From contig VBLS01000010.1 of the NCBI GenBank assembly GCA_005878635.1, forward strand, positions 17,197 through 25,678: a stretch of DNA of 8,482 bases, read 5' to 3'. The DNA comes from Methanobacteriota archaeon. Lineage in GTDB: Archaea; Thermoplasmatota; Thermoplasmata; RBG-16-68-12. The position numbers and the translations under genes were made by a program. The notes beneath the pieces are model-generated. The model did no database searches. It worked only from the letters and a program-made list of their open reading frames with translations, and was not told the DNA's origin. This document shows positions 1 through 5,619 of the stretch, piece after piece (position 1 is the first letter of the stretch; each line of letters starts with the position of its first letter).

Positions 1-438
1 GGAGAGCTCCGGGAAGTGGAGCCCGTACCACTCCCGAAGGCGTTCGACGATTGCGTTCTCGTGCTCCTGCATCTCGTCGAGGGCGCCGACCGCTTGGCGG
101 AGATGGTCCTCGGGGCCCACCGCTTCCCGCATCCGTTCCTTCGCGAGGCGGACCATCGCCGCGTGGAGGAGGTCCCGACCGTACCCGAACGGTTCCGGAT
201 CGAGGAACGGCGGCCGCTCCTTCGTCCGGTTTCCGCCCGCCCGTTCCAGCCGTGGCTCGAGGACGAAGACCTCGTCGCTCAAGGCCATGAGGTCCCGCTC
301 CTCAGGCAGAATTTTCCAATCCTCCACGAGGCTGAGTCGCTCCGCGATGGCCTTCTCGTCCTTCGGGAAGAGTCGCTGGTGGACGACCGTGCCTTCGTCC
401 AGGAGGAACGAGCCGAACCAGGTCGTGACAAGCAGCAC
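1..438 (-). CDS. nop5: Nop5/Nop56-family C/D-box RNP core protein, 5' part only
   Basis: The first 146 residues of a Nop5 (Nop56/58 homologue) are read before the gene leaves the window. In archaea this protein bridges L7Ae and fibrillarin on C/D-box guide RNAs for 2'-O-methylation of rRNA and tRNA. The N-terminal part (about residues 1-60, beginning MLLVTTWFGSFLLDEG) fits the fibrillarin-binding domain. The end of the visible part, residues about 130-146 (AIVERLREWYGLHFPEL), is the hallmark opening of the coiled-coil/Nop region. No ATG lies in frame between the upstream mtnA stop and this region. I chose the GTG at 438-436 because the conserved domain starts directly after it. The reading frame is the same as that of mtnA, whose stop lies 39 bases upstream, so the two are probably co-transcribed. 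A fibrillarin gene commonly follows nop5 in archaea, but that would lie outside. Family assignment is confident; the exact start is moderately sure. Confidence 0.9.
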   Translation of the reverse strand, partial: MLLVTTWFGSFLLDEGTVVHQRLFPKDEKAIAERLSLVEDWKILPEERDLMALSDEVFVLEPRLERAGGNRTKERPPFLDPEPFGYGRDLLHAAMVRLAKERMREAVGPEDHLRQAVGALDEMQEHENAIVERLREWYGLHFPELS

Positions 439-477
439 GCTGTCGCGAAAAGGCTCGGTCGGTAAAAGCGTATGCGC

Positions 478-1536
478 TCAGCGAGCCTTCTTGCGCTTCC
501 CTTTCTTCGAGGTCCCCGTCTTTGGACGCAGCGGGGCCTTCGTCACCGAACCCAGCTGGGCGGGCTTCCAAATGCCGGTTTCCGTGATGAAGCCCGTGAT
601 GTACTTCGCGGGCGTTACGTCGAAGGCAGGGTTCCGCGCCGGACTCTCCTTCGGGGCGATCGGCTGCCCATCGAGATGGAGGACCTCCTGAGGCGAGCGC
701 TCCTCGATCGGGATCTCCTTCCCGGACGGCAAACCGAAATCGATTGTGCTCGTCGGCGCCGCAACGTAGAACGGGACGCGGTTTTCCCGAGCGATCACCG
801 CCAAACCGTACGTCCCGATCTTGTTCGCCGTGTCCCCGTTCGCGGCGATTCGATCCGCTCCGAGCAAGACGAGGTCCACTTCGCCGCGGCCGAGGAAAGC
901 CCCCGCGGCCCCGTCCGTAATGATGGAGTGCTCGATCCCTTCCTGCAAGAGTTCCCACGAGGTGAGCCGCGCGCCTTGCAACCGGGGACGCGTCTCGTCG
1001 ACGTAGACGAAGAAGCGGCGCCCTTGCTCCTTCGCGACCCGCATCGGAGCCATCGCGGTCCCGTAGTCGACGGCCGCTAGGGCCCCGGCGTTGCAGTGGG
1101 TGAGGATCCTCGCCCCGTCCCGGATCAGCTTGGCGCCGTGCTCCCCGATTTTTCGGCACCGTTCGATGTCCTCCTCGGCATACCGGTCGGCGGCCGAAAC
1201 CAGGTCGCCGCCGTCGGCCGCGGCCTTCAGCATATATTCGATCGCGAAGAAGAGGTCCTGCCCGGTCGGCCGTGTCTTCCGGAGTCGATCGGCAACCGCG
1301 TTCAGGTCGAGCCCTTGGAGACCCGCCTGGGCCAACCCGTACGCGGCCGTCGCCCCGATCGCGGGTGCGCCGCGGACAATCATGTCCTCGATCGCAACGG
1401 CGACGTCCTCTCCGTTCTTCGCTTCGTAAATCCGGAGGTCGAAGGGCAGGTAACGCTGGTCGATCAGCTTCACAAGTCCGTCCTCGAGCCAGACGGTTCT
1501 CAGCTCGCGCGCGGTGCCATCGAGGGTGACGTGCAA
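478..1536 (-). CDS. mtnA: S-methyl-5-thioribose-1-phosphate isomerase (MtnA, eIF2B-like family)
   Basis: This 352-residue protein matches the aldose-ketose isomerase family that converts 5-methylthioribose-1-phosphate to methylthioribulose-1-phosphate in methionine salvage. Visible signatures are LIDQRYLP (24-31), RGAPAIG (55-61), THCNAGALA with the presumed catalytic Cys148 (146-154), GADRI with presumed catalytic Asp228 (226-230), NGDTANKIGT (233-242) and NPAFDVTP (302-309). Length is normal for the family. The start is a TTG, preceded by a GGGGGAG Shine-Dalgarno-like run five bases upstream; no ATG is available near the conserved N terminus. The gene starts 10 bases after the second small coiled-coil gene and precedes nop5. 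An oddity is a lysine/arginine-rich tail (residues about 339-352, ending KKGKRKKAR) beyond the catalytic domain, which could bind nucleic acid or be unstructured. The related ribose-1,5-bisphosphate isomerases of archaea are the main alternative, but the NGDTANKIGT and NPAFDVTP context favours MtnA. Confidence 0.93.
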   Translation of the reverse strand: MHVTLDGTARELRTVWLEDGLVKLIDQRYLPFDLRIYEAKNGEDVAVAIEDMIVRGAPAIGATAAYGLAQAGLQGLDLNAVADRLRKTRPTGQDLFFAIEYMLKAAADGGDLVSAADRYAEEDIERCRKIGEHGAKLIRDGARILTHCNAGALAAVDYGTAMAPMRVAKEQGRRFFVYVDETRPRLQGARLTSWELLQEGIEHSIITDGAAGAFLGRGEVDLVLLGADRIAANGDTANKIGTYGLAVIARENRVPFYVAAPTSTIDFGLPSGKEIPIEERSPQEVLHLDGQPIAPKESPARNPAFDVTPAKYITGFITETGIWKPAQLGSVTKAPLRPKTGTSKKGKRKKAR

Positions 1537-1546
1537 GAGGCTCCCC

Positions 1547-1783
1547 CTAGGGGCGGCGGAGGGAGGAGAGGAGGCTCGAGAGACCCGGCCGGCCCAATTC
1601 CCGTTTCATCTCGCGGGTGAGGGAGTCGTAGTAGGCCACCTGCTGGTCGACCTTGATCAACTCGTCGTCGAGGCGGCGACGCTCATCCGCCAGGCTCTGG
1701 AGCGCATCGAGGATCCGCCGCTCGCGCTGCCGCCATCGTTCCATCTCCCGCTCGATGCCGACGGGCCCGGGCAACCGCCTCAC
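1547..1783 (-). CDS. Small coiled-coil protein of unknown function (78 aa)
   Basis: I do not recognise the family. The protein is a nearly continuous charged helix from about residue 10 to 63 (EREMERWRQRERR, then DERRRLDDELIKVDQQVAYY), with spaced Ile/Leu/Val/Ala residues suggesting a coiled coil, and it ends in a short Ser/Leu/Arg tail. The start is inferred as GTG at 1783-1781, which overlaps the stop of the upstream small gene in a GTGA arrangement, a classic sign of translational coupling; a GGGGAG-like stretch lies just upstream. The same frame stays open further upstream, but that sequence is better explained by the neighbouring gene in another frame. mtnA starts 10 bases after its stop. 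The two small proteins may act as a pair, but this is inference from overlap and similar architecture. Confidence 0.68.
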   Translation of the reverse strand: MRRLPGPVGIEREMERWRQRERRILDALQSLADERRRLDDELIKVDQQVAYYDSLTREMKRELGRPGLSSLLSSLRRP

Positions 1784-2007
1784 CTCCCCGGGACGATCGG
1801 GGGAATGGCGGTCCCGGCCTGGGCCCCCATCTGCCGATCGAGCAGGGCGCGGCCGAATTCCAGGATCTTGTTCCGCACCCCGTCGAGCTCTTTCCGGAGG
1901 ACGGACCGGCGACGATCGACCTGACGGATCCGCTCGTGGATGCGCTTTCGGCGTTCCCGCCATTTCTTCTGTTCTTCCAAGGCGAGGAGGACGTGAGAGG
2001 AATCCAT
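1780..2007 (-). CDS. Small basic coiled-coil protein of unknown function (75 aa)
   Basis: This is an unrecognised 75-residue protein. After a short N terminus (MDSSHVLLALEE) it is a highly charged helix to about residue 60 (KKWRERRKRIHERIRQVDRR, then VLRKELDGVRNKILEFGRAL), rich in Arg/Lys, followed by a loose Gly/Ala/Pro tail. The heptad-like spacing suggests a coiled coil or helical hairpin. ATG at 2007 is the first start. A TATA-like box lies about 35 bases upstream and there is no close Shine-Dalgarno site, so a short-leader transcript is likely. Its stop overlaps the start of the next small coiled-coil gene by four bases. It would be the first gene of a tight run continuing to mtnA and nop5. 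The basic surface could suit RNA or ribosome binding, but nothing in the sequence proves that. Confidence 0.7.
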   Translation of the reverse strand: MDSSHVLLALEEQKKWRERRKRIHERIRQVDRRRSVLRKELDGVRNKILEFGRALLDRQMGAQAGTAIPPIVPGR

Positions 2008-2037
2008 CGAGTGCTGTCCACTCCAGATGGTCCAGAC

Positions 2038-2045
2038 TATTTAAT
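2038..2045 (-). promoter_or_regulatory. TATA-like box for the coiled-coil/mtnA/nop5 run
   Basis: On the minus strand the sequence ATTAAATA is centred about 35 bases before the ATG at 2007. This fits an archaeal box A with transcription beginning about 9 bases before the start codon. It sits in the 54-base gap between the 101-residue gene and the first coiled-coil gene, the only AT-rich patch there. Confidence 0.5.
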
Positions 2046-2061
2046 CGTGCTGTCTCCGCTG

Positions 2062-2367
2062 TCATTCCTCTTTTATCTGGGCGCCCGGTATCACGTACTT
2101 GAACAGGTCGAACAGGTTCATCGCCTGCGTCACGAAATCTTTTGCGATCCCTTCGCCGGCGTCGAGCCCGAAGACGAGCTCGAGGTCATCGACCTTCCAG
2201 ACGCTCACCAGATTGGCCACCGTGCGCTGGGTGCCGGCCTCGCTCACGCGAAGCTTGCCGATCAGGTTCTCACCCTCCCGGCTCGTGGAGAGGGAGACCA
2301 GGTAGCCGCGGCCCTGGAGCTGCTTCTTCGCGATCGTCGTCATTTCGGATTTGTCCTCCTTGGCCAT
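2062..2367 (-). CDS. Hypothetical protein, 101 aa, unknown family
   Basis: I do not recognise this protein. It has a short charged N terminus (MAKEDKSEMTTIAKKQLQG), then a stretch that looks like alternating strands (about 21-70: GYLVSLSTSREGENLIGKLR, RTVANLVSVWKVDDLELVFG) and a final helix (about 72-93, DFVTQAMNLFDLFKYVIPG). There is no signal peptide, transmembrane segment or cysteine motif. The frame stays open 25 codons upstream to 2442, but ATG at 2367 is preferred: a GGAGG Shine-Dalgarno site lies 8 bases before it and a TATA-like box about 40 bases before it, and the extra N-terminal residues look non-coding. It is followed by the coiled-coil pair on the same strand after 54 bases, with a new TATA-like box in between, so it may be its own unit. 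Confidence 0.72.
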   Translation of the reverse strand: MAKEDKSEMTTIAKKQLQGRGYLVSLSTSREGENLIGKLRVSEAGTQRTVANLVSVWKVDDLELVFGLDAGEGIAKDFVTQAMNLFDLFKYVIPGAQIKEE

Positions 2368-2375
2368 CGAGGGTG

Positions 2376-2380
2376 CCTCC
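2376..2380 (-). promoter_or_regulatory. Shine-Dalgarno site deciding the start of the 101-aa gene
   Basis: GGAGG on the minus strand, 8 bases before the ATG at 2367. It selects this start over the upstream in-frame ATGs at 2400 and 2442. Confidence 0.65.
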
Positions 2381-2403
2381 GGCGCAGCTATCCCGACCAT
2401 CGC

Positions 2404-2410
2404 TAATAAA
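2404..2410 (-). promoter_or_regulatory. TATA-like box for the 101-aa gene
   Basis: TTTATTA on the minus strand is centred about 40 bases before the preferred ATG at 2367. This gives a short leader that still contains the GGAGG site. It lies back to back with the plus-strand tRNA promoter at 2450-2456. Confidence 0.5.
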
Positions 2411-2449
2411 GACTCTGAGGTGCCGCCCACCGCAGTTCCCACCCTGGAG

Positions 2450-2456
2450 ATTTATA
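2450..2456 (+). promoter_or_regulatory. TATA box of tRNA-Val
   Basis: ATTTATA, centred 29 bases before the first base of the mature tRNA, is a good archaeal box A at the usual distance. Confidence 0.6.
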
Positions 2457-2481
2457 CGGCCCAGCGTGTTCCACCGCCGTC

Positions 2482-2554
2482 GGGCTCGTGGTCTAGCGGT
2501 TATGACATCGCTCTCACACAGCGAAGGTCACCGGTTCGAATCCGGTCGAGCCCA
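2482..2554 (+). tRNA. tRNA-Val, anticodon CAC
   Basis: A full cloverleaf can be folded by eye. The acceptor stem GGGCTCG pairs perfectly with CGAGCCC (2482-2488 with 2547-2553). The D arm is GTCT/TGAC with loop AGCGGTTA, including the G18-G19 pair. The anticodon stem TCGCT/AGCGA encloses loop CTCACAC, giving anticodon CAC at 2515-2517 and reading GUG (valine). The T arm is ACCGG/CCGGT with loop TTCGAAT. The discriminator base is A2554, the CCA tail is not encoded and there is no intron. The total is 73 bases, as expected. The gene faces the oxidase genes convergently, ending 24 bases before the coxIV stop. Confidence 0.96.
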
Positions 2555-2578
2555 CTCCGGTTCCGATTCGACCCGCCA

Positions 2579-2887
2579 TCAGTGTGCGACCGTCGCGGTG
2601 AGGGCCGCGACCAACACCGCCACCAGGGCGAGGCCCGCCAACGGGATTAACGCGAGCCACCGCGGCTCGTACCGTAGGTGCATGTAGTAGGCGACCACCA
2701 GGCTCGCCTTCACGGTGGCGAGGATGACGAGGATGACGATCGCCTCCAGGTGAGGCAAGCCGAGGCTGTACACATTCAATTCGACAAGCGTCACCACCGC
2801 GAGGATGACGAACACGACCACATAGGGACGCTTCTTCAGCTCCTCCACGGCCCCGGTCGCATGCGTCGCAGTCGCCGTCTCGCTCAT
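2579..2887 (-). CDS. Haem-copper oxidase subunit IV-like membrane protein
   Basis: This 102-residue protein fits the prokaryotic cytochrome c oxidase subunit IV/CyoD-like type, a small accessory subunit that helps assemble the terminal oxidase in the cell membrane. After a polar N terminus it has three predicted transmembrane helices at about 22-42, 46-68 and 77-99. Between the second and third sits the family-typical YYMHLRYEPRW stretch (67-77). The ATG at 2887 follows the subunit III stop by 8 bases, and a GAGGT Shine-Dalgarno site overlaps that stop, so the two are surely co-transcribed. The family is short and fast-evolving, so the assignment leans partly on the neighbour. Subunit naming (coxD, cyoD, coxIV) is not resolvable here. 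Confidence 0.85.
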   Translation of the reverse strand: MSETATATHATGAVEELKKRPYVVVFVILAVVTLVELNVYSLGLPHLEAIVILVILATVKASLVVAYYMHLRYEPRWLALIPLAGLALVAVLVAALTATVAH

Positions 2888-2895
2888 GCCTTACC

Positions 2896-3735
2896 TCAGA
2901 TTAGATACACGATCGTGAAGAGGAAGATCCAGACCACATCGACGAAGTGCCAGTAGAGCCCCGCGAGTTCGACCGCCTCATGGTTCTCCTTCGTAAATCC
3001 TCCCTTGAACGCCTTCCTCGTGACGTACGCCATCGCGAGCACGCCGGCGGTGACGTGCGAGCCGTGGACGCCGGTCTGGGCATAGAATGTAGGGCCGTAC
3101 AGCGGGTTCACCCCCGACCCGGCGGGGGCGTGGGTGAAGGTCAGCCCCTCTCCGAAGAAGAGGTGTTGATACTCGAACGCCTGGATACTGAGGAAGGTGA
3201 TCCCGAGGAGCAAGGTCGCGAGCAGGAAGAGGCGGAGCTTCGACTGGTCGCCGCGTTCGATAGCGGCCAATGCCTCGACCATCGTCAGGCTGCTGCAGAT
3301 CAGGATGAACGTGTTGGCTCCGGTCAACGGCACGTTGAGGATCTGGTTCGGGGTCGCCCACGGACCTTGGAACGTCGGAAGGCCGATGGTGGCGGTCCGC
3401 AAGCGAAGGGTCCAAGAGGCGCCGATAATGGCGGAGAAGAACATGATTTCCGTCGCTAACATGAGCCACATGCCGAGTTTCCTCGCGCTCACCCGCGGGA
3501 ACCGCGACTCAACGGCCGCCGCAAGCCCATAGAAGGGGCTCGAGGGCCGCTGCAAGTCCTGGTGGATCCACCCCCCGATGCCGCCCGCGAAAATCACGAC
3601 GCCGGCCAGGAGGAGGGGGATGCTTCCGGATACAATGCCGACGTACGCGACGCCCATCCCGACCGCGATGATCACAGGCCAAGGGCTTCCGTGATGCTCC
3701 TCTTCGCCTTCCCCGACGGACTCCGGATGCGCCAT
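2896..3735 (-). CDS. coxC: Haem-copper oxidase subunit III
   Basis: This 279-residue integral membrane protein has about seven transmembrane helices (about 20-36, 39-57, 87-109, 136-158, 168-189, 218-240, 257-279) and matches cytochrome c/quinol oxidase subunit III. This subunit packs against catalytic subunit I and supports proton uptake and stability. Diagnostic stretches are MWLMLATEIMFFSA with the conserved Glu96 (89-102), QAFEYQHL (185-192), FYAQTGVHGSHVTAGVL (217-233) and the C-terminal ELAGLYWHFVDVVWIFLFT (256-274). Length and topology fit the seven-helix form. ATG at 3735 is the first start before a charged, His-containing N terminus; a TATA-like box lies about 38 bases upstream. The cognate subunits I and II are not in the window, so they are either encoded elsewhere or beyond the divergent genes. 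Whether the donor is a cytochrome c, a copper protein or a quinol cannot be told. Confidence 0.95.
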   Translation of the reverse strand: MAHPESVGEGEEEHHGSPWPVIIAVGMGVAYVGIVSGSIPLLLAGVVIFAGGIGGWIHQDLQRPSSPFYGLAAAVESRFPRVSARKLGMWLMLATEIMFFSAIIGASWTLRLRTATIGLPTFQGPWATPNQILNVPLTGANTFILICSSLTMVEALAAIERGDQSKLRLFLLATLLLGITFLSIQAFEYQHLFFGEGLTFTHAPAGSGVNPLYGPTFYAQTGVHGSHVTAGVLAMAYVTRKAFKGGFTKENHEAVELAGLYWHFVDVVWIFLFTIVYLI

Positions 3736-3770
3736 CCACCCGTTCCGGAGCCGTGGAACATCCGGGCCGC

Positions 3771-3776
3771 TATAAC
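3771..3776 (-). promoter_or_regulatory. TATA-like box for coxIII-coxIV
   Basis: GTTATA on the minus strand, centred about 38 bases before the coxIII ATG. Just upstream, 3781-3794 is a small inverted repeat (TCGC, six-base spacer, GCGA) that could be an operator or chance. The second AT-rich element inside that repeat (TAAAAG on the minus strand) is an alternative box A. Confidence 0.4.
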
Positions 3777-3803
3777 ATCTTCGCTTTTACGCGAAGGGAG
3801 ACG

Positions 3804-3923
3804 TCAGTTCGGACGGAACACCCACGGATCGTGCGCGAGGGTCAGGAACAAGTCTCGCGACTTCGACCACTCGATGAGCCAATTCGGCACCGCAATTCGC
3901 GGTCCCTCAGGTCGAAATCGCAT
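3804..3923 (-). CDS. Possible 39-aa small protein upstream of coxIII
   Basis: A short open frame from ATG at 3923 encodes 39 residues with plausible amino-acid use, including three Trp (AVPNWLIEWSKSRD, then HDPWVFRPN), and GC-biased third positions. A TATA-like element (GCTTTTATC, 3949-3957) lies about 29 bases before the ATG, as expected for a leaderless archaeal message. There is no recognisable domain. The frame is open upstream to 4088, but that part crosses the divergent promoter region. It could be a real small protein of the oxidase locus or a chance open frame. Confidence 0.3.
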   Translation of the reverse strand: MRFRPEGPRIAVPNWLIEWSKSRDLFLTLAHDPWVFRPN

Positions 3924-3948
3924 GGAGAATGCGTTTCCTCTGAGGGGG

Positions 3949-3957
3949 ATAAAAGCA
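3949..3957 (-). promoter_or_regulatory. TATA-like element in the divergent spacer (minus strand)
   Basis: GCTTTTATC on the minus strand, about 29 bases before the ATG at 3923. It would drive the possible 39-residue gene and, by read-through, coxIII-coxIV. The evidence is position and composition only. Confidence 0.35.
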
Positions 3958-3973
3958 TCGACGTTCGTGCTGA

Positions 3974-3981
3974 TTTTTATT
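3974..3981 (+). promoter_or_regulatory. TATA-like box for the GTPase (upstream start)
   Basis: TTTTTATT, centred about 31 bases before the ATG at 4009. With the usual 26-base offset the transcript would begin near 4003. That would partly remove the GGAGGT Shine-Dalgarno site at 4000-4005, so box and ribosome site do not fit together perfectly. Confidence 0.4.
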
Positions 3982-4008
3982 CCCAGGACATAGAACGCAG
4001 GAGGTCGG

Positions 4009-4944
4009 ATGGTTGAGTCCGAGGCACCCATCGAGCGGAGAAAGACCGCAAGGAAGGCCGGAAGCGAACATCGGTTGGTAAGGACCAACGAAACGGCTTA
4101 TACCCGGCCCTCGGATGTGGAGCCCCTCAGGTTTCTCATGCCGAACGTCCAACGGATGAAGACAAAGCTCGTGCTCATGGGAGAGAGTGGAGTCGGGAAG
4201 ACGTCCCTCGTCCGACGGTTCGTCATGAACGAATACGAAGACGCGTACCTCCGAACGGTTGGGACTCGGGTTAGCAAAATCGAGCTCGTGGTGCCCCACG
4301 GACCGGATACGGAGGTCCACATGGACATGTCGATCTTCGACATCATGGGCGAGAAGGGCTTCCGGGACCTCGTCCGCGAGGCCTACTACCACGGCGCCCA
4401 GGCCCTGATGGCGGTGTGCGACCTGACGCGGAAGGACAGCTTGGACGCGCTGACCGAGTGGATTCCCGCGGCCCTCGAGGTGACGGGGGATGTGCCCCTC
4501 TACCTCGTCGTGAACAAGAGGGATCTCGAACCGCAGCGCGCGATTTCGGAGGAGGAGATTCGGCGGGCCGCAGAGGCCCACCGCGCGCCGTATGTCCTGA
4601 CCTCCGCGCGGACCGGCGAGTTTGTCGAGGACGTGTTCAATGCCCTCGCCATCGAGATGGTGGATCGTGCGTTCCGGCACGAAGTGGAGCGCGTGGCGCA
4701 GCGGTCCGTCCGCGACAAGGTGTTGGTCCTGCTGGAGAAACGGGGATCGATCGGCCTGAAGAAGAATCAGTTCTTCGATATCCTCCGCGGCGTGCAGTTC
4801 GACGAAATCCAGGCCGAGCTCGATCGGCTCGAACGGGAAGGCCTGGTCACGATCTTGTGGTACGGAGCGTCCGACTTCGCAGTCACGATCACCCCTCGCG
4901 GCGCGAAAGCCGTTCGGCAGAGTCAAGCATGGGGCGCGCCCTGA
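4009..4944 (+). CDS. Ras/Rab-like small GTPase fused to a C-terminal winged-helix-like domain
   Basis: The 311-residue frame contains a complete small-GTPase domain from about residue 49. The P-loop is GESGVGKTS (58-66, Lys64), the switch I Thr is Thr83 in LRTVGT, DxxG is DIMG (111-114), and the guanine-specifying motifs are NKRD (169-172) and TSA (198-200). The position of the catalytic Gln of Ras/Rab, just after DxxG, is Glu115, which suggests altered or slow hydrolysis. Residues about 233-298 (RDKVLVLLEKRGSIGLKKN to WYGASDFAVTITPRGAK) look like a winged helix. There is no C-terminal lipidation motif. The start is disputed. ATG 4009 has GGAGGT three bases upstream and a TATA-like box, but adds about 43 basic, disordered-looking residues. 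ATG 4138 (268 aa) puts the GTPase fold at the N terminus and has its own TATA-like box at 4097-4102. METTL5 follows after 22 bases, in an apparent operon. Partner and process are unknown. Confidence 0.88.
   Translation: MVESEAPIERRKTARKAGSEHRLVRTNETAYTRPSDVEPLRFLMPNVQRMKTKLVLMGESGVGKTSLVRRFVMNEYEDAYLRTVGTRVSKIELVVPHGPDTEVHMDMSIFDIMGEKGFRDLVREAYYHGAQALMAVCDLTRKDSLDALTEWIPAALEVTGDVPLYLVVNKRDLEPQRAISEEEIRRAAEAHRAPYVLTSARTGEFVEDVFNALAIEMVDRAFRHEVERVAQRSVRDKVLVLLEKRGSIGLKKNQFFDILRGVQFDEIQAELDRLEREGLVTILWYGASDFAVTITPRGAKAVRQSQAWGAP
4074..4089. repeat. 16-base perfect inverted repeat near the GTPase start
   Basis: GTTGGT, spacer AAGG, ACCAAC: six-base arms pairing perfectly. It lies just upstream of the TATA-like CTTATA at 4097-4102 and 49 bases before the alternative ATG at 4138. 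If the gene starts there, this is a good operator candidate; if the gene starts at 4009, it is inside the coding region and may be chance. Confidence 0.45.
4097..4102 (+). promoter_or_regulatory. TATA-like box for the internal GTPase start
   Basis: CTTATA, centred about 38 bases before ATG 4138. This is the same spacing as seen for coxIII and close to that of the 101-residue gene, so it supports the shorter GTPase. Confidence 0.35.
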
Positions 4945-4966
4945 AACGCCGATCGAGGACAGAGCG

Positions 4967-5572
4967 ATGAAGAAGGTCCAACTGGAGCGCACCTTACAGT
5001 CGCTCGACCCGATCGCCCATCCGATACCGGCCGCGGAACAATATCCGACGCCCGCGGGGATCGCGGCCGAGCTCGTCTACTTCGCGGCGGGACGCGGCGA
5101 CATCGTCGGTCGTTCCGTCGCAGACCTGGGTTGCGGGAATGGGATCCTCGCGATCGCCGCGAAACTCCTGGGCGCCGATCGAGTGCTGGGGATCGATTCG
5201 GATCCGAAAGCCCTCGCGGTCGCCCGTCGCAACTCGACCCGCGCCGGAGTCGACGTGGAATGGCTCCGGAGGACCGTCGACGGATTCCACGAACCCTTCG
5301 ATACCGTCGTGATGAATCCTCCCTTCGGTGCCCAGACCCGACAGGCCGATCGTCCCTTCCTCGACGCCGCGATCGCGAGCGGCCGCGTGATCTACACTTT
5401 CCTCAATCCACCGTCGGAGGAATTCGTGCGACGACGGATCGGAGCTTCCGGAGGTTCGATTACCGATCGCCTTGAGTACGCCTTTCCGATCGCGCGCCTG
5501 CTCCCTTTCCATCGGGACGAAGTCCGGACGATCGCTGTGCTCCTCTTCCGCTGCGAGGTGGCGAAGGACTAA
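4967..5572 (+). CDS. METTL5-like N6-adenine rRNA methyltransferase
   Basis: This 201-residue class I SAM-dependent methyltransferase matches the METTL5-type group, whose eukaryotic member makes m6A in small-subunit rRNA. Motifs in order: EQYPTP (24-29), which opens the family's conserved N-terminal region; DLGCGNG for SAM binding (53-59); GIDSD with Asp77 as likely ribose-binding residue (75-79); and the catalytic NPPF (117-120) followed by GAQTRQADRPFLDAA (121-135), the substrate loop typical of this family. Length is normal and complete. ATG 4967 has a GAGGA ribosome site about seven bases upstream and begins 22 bases after the GTPase stop. Eukaryotic METTL5 needs TRMT112 as partner; a Trm112-like partner is not in the window. 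The predicted target is small-subunit rRNA, inferred from the family. Confidence 0.92.
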   Translation: MKKVQLERTLQSLDPIAHPIPAAEQYPTPAGIAAELVYFAAGRGDIVGRSVADLGCGNGILAIAAKLLGADRVLGIDSDPKALAVARRNSTRAGVDVEWLRRTVDGFHEPFDTVVMNPPFGAQTRQADRPFLDAAIASGRVIYTFLNPPSEEFVRRRIGASGGSITDRLEYAFPIARLLPFHRDEVRTIAVLLFRCEVAKD

Positions 5573-5619
5573 ATACCGAGGTCCCCTGTTCGTGCGGAAC
5601 GAGGAGCGGAACGGTCCGA

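Noticed and set aside
16..465. Plus-strand 149-codon open frame
   Set aside because: It lies opposite nop5, whose minus-strand translation gives a clear Nop5 family match; this is a shadow in a GC-rich region.
302..1159. Minus-strand 285-codon open frame
   Set aside because: Overlaps mtnA in another frame and reads as Arg/Gly-rich nonsense, while mtnA carries all family motifs.
1547..2065. A single 172-codon gene covering both coiled-coil genes
   Set aside because: Its upstream half reads as Arg/Pro-rich noise, and the 75-residue frame there gives sensible helical protein; the two overlapping genes fit better.
2142..2687. Plus-strand 181-codon open frame
   Set aside because: Runs through the tRNA-Val and opposite two minus-strand genes; Arg/Ser/Pro-rich shadow.
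3781..3794. Small inverted repeat as a definite operator
   Set aside because: Four-base arms only; expected often by chance, so it is mentioned with the coxIII promoter but not called.
3907..4992. Minus-strand 361-codon open frame
   Set aside because: Entirely opposite the GTPase gene, whose five G motifs are intact; the His/Asp/Glu/Leu-rich translation is a shadow.
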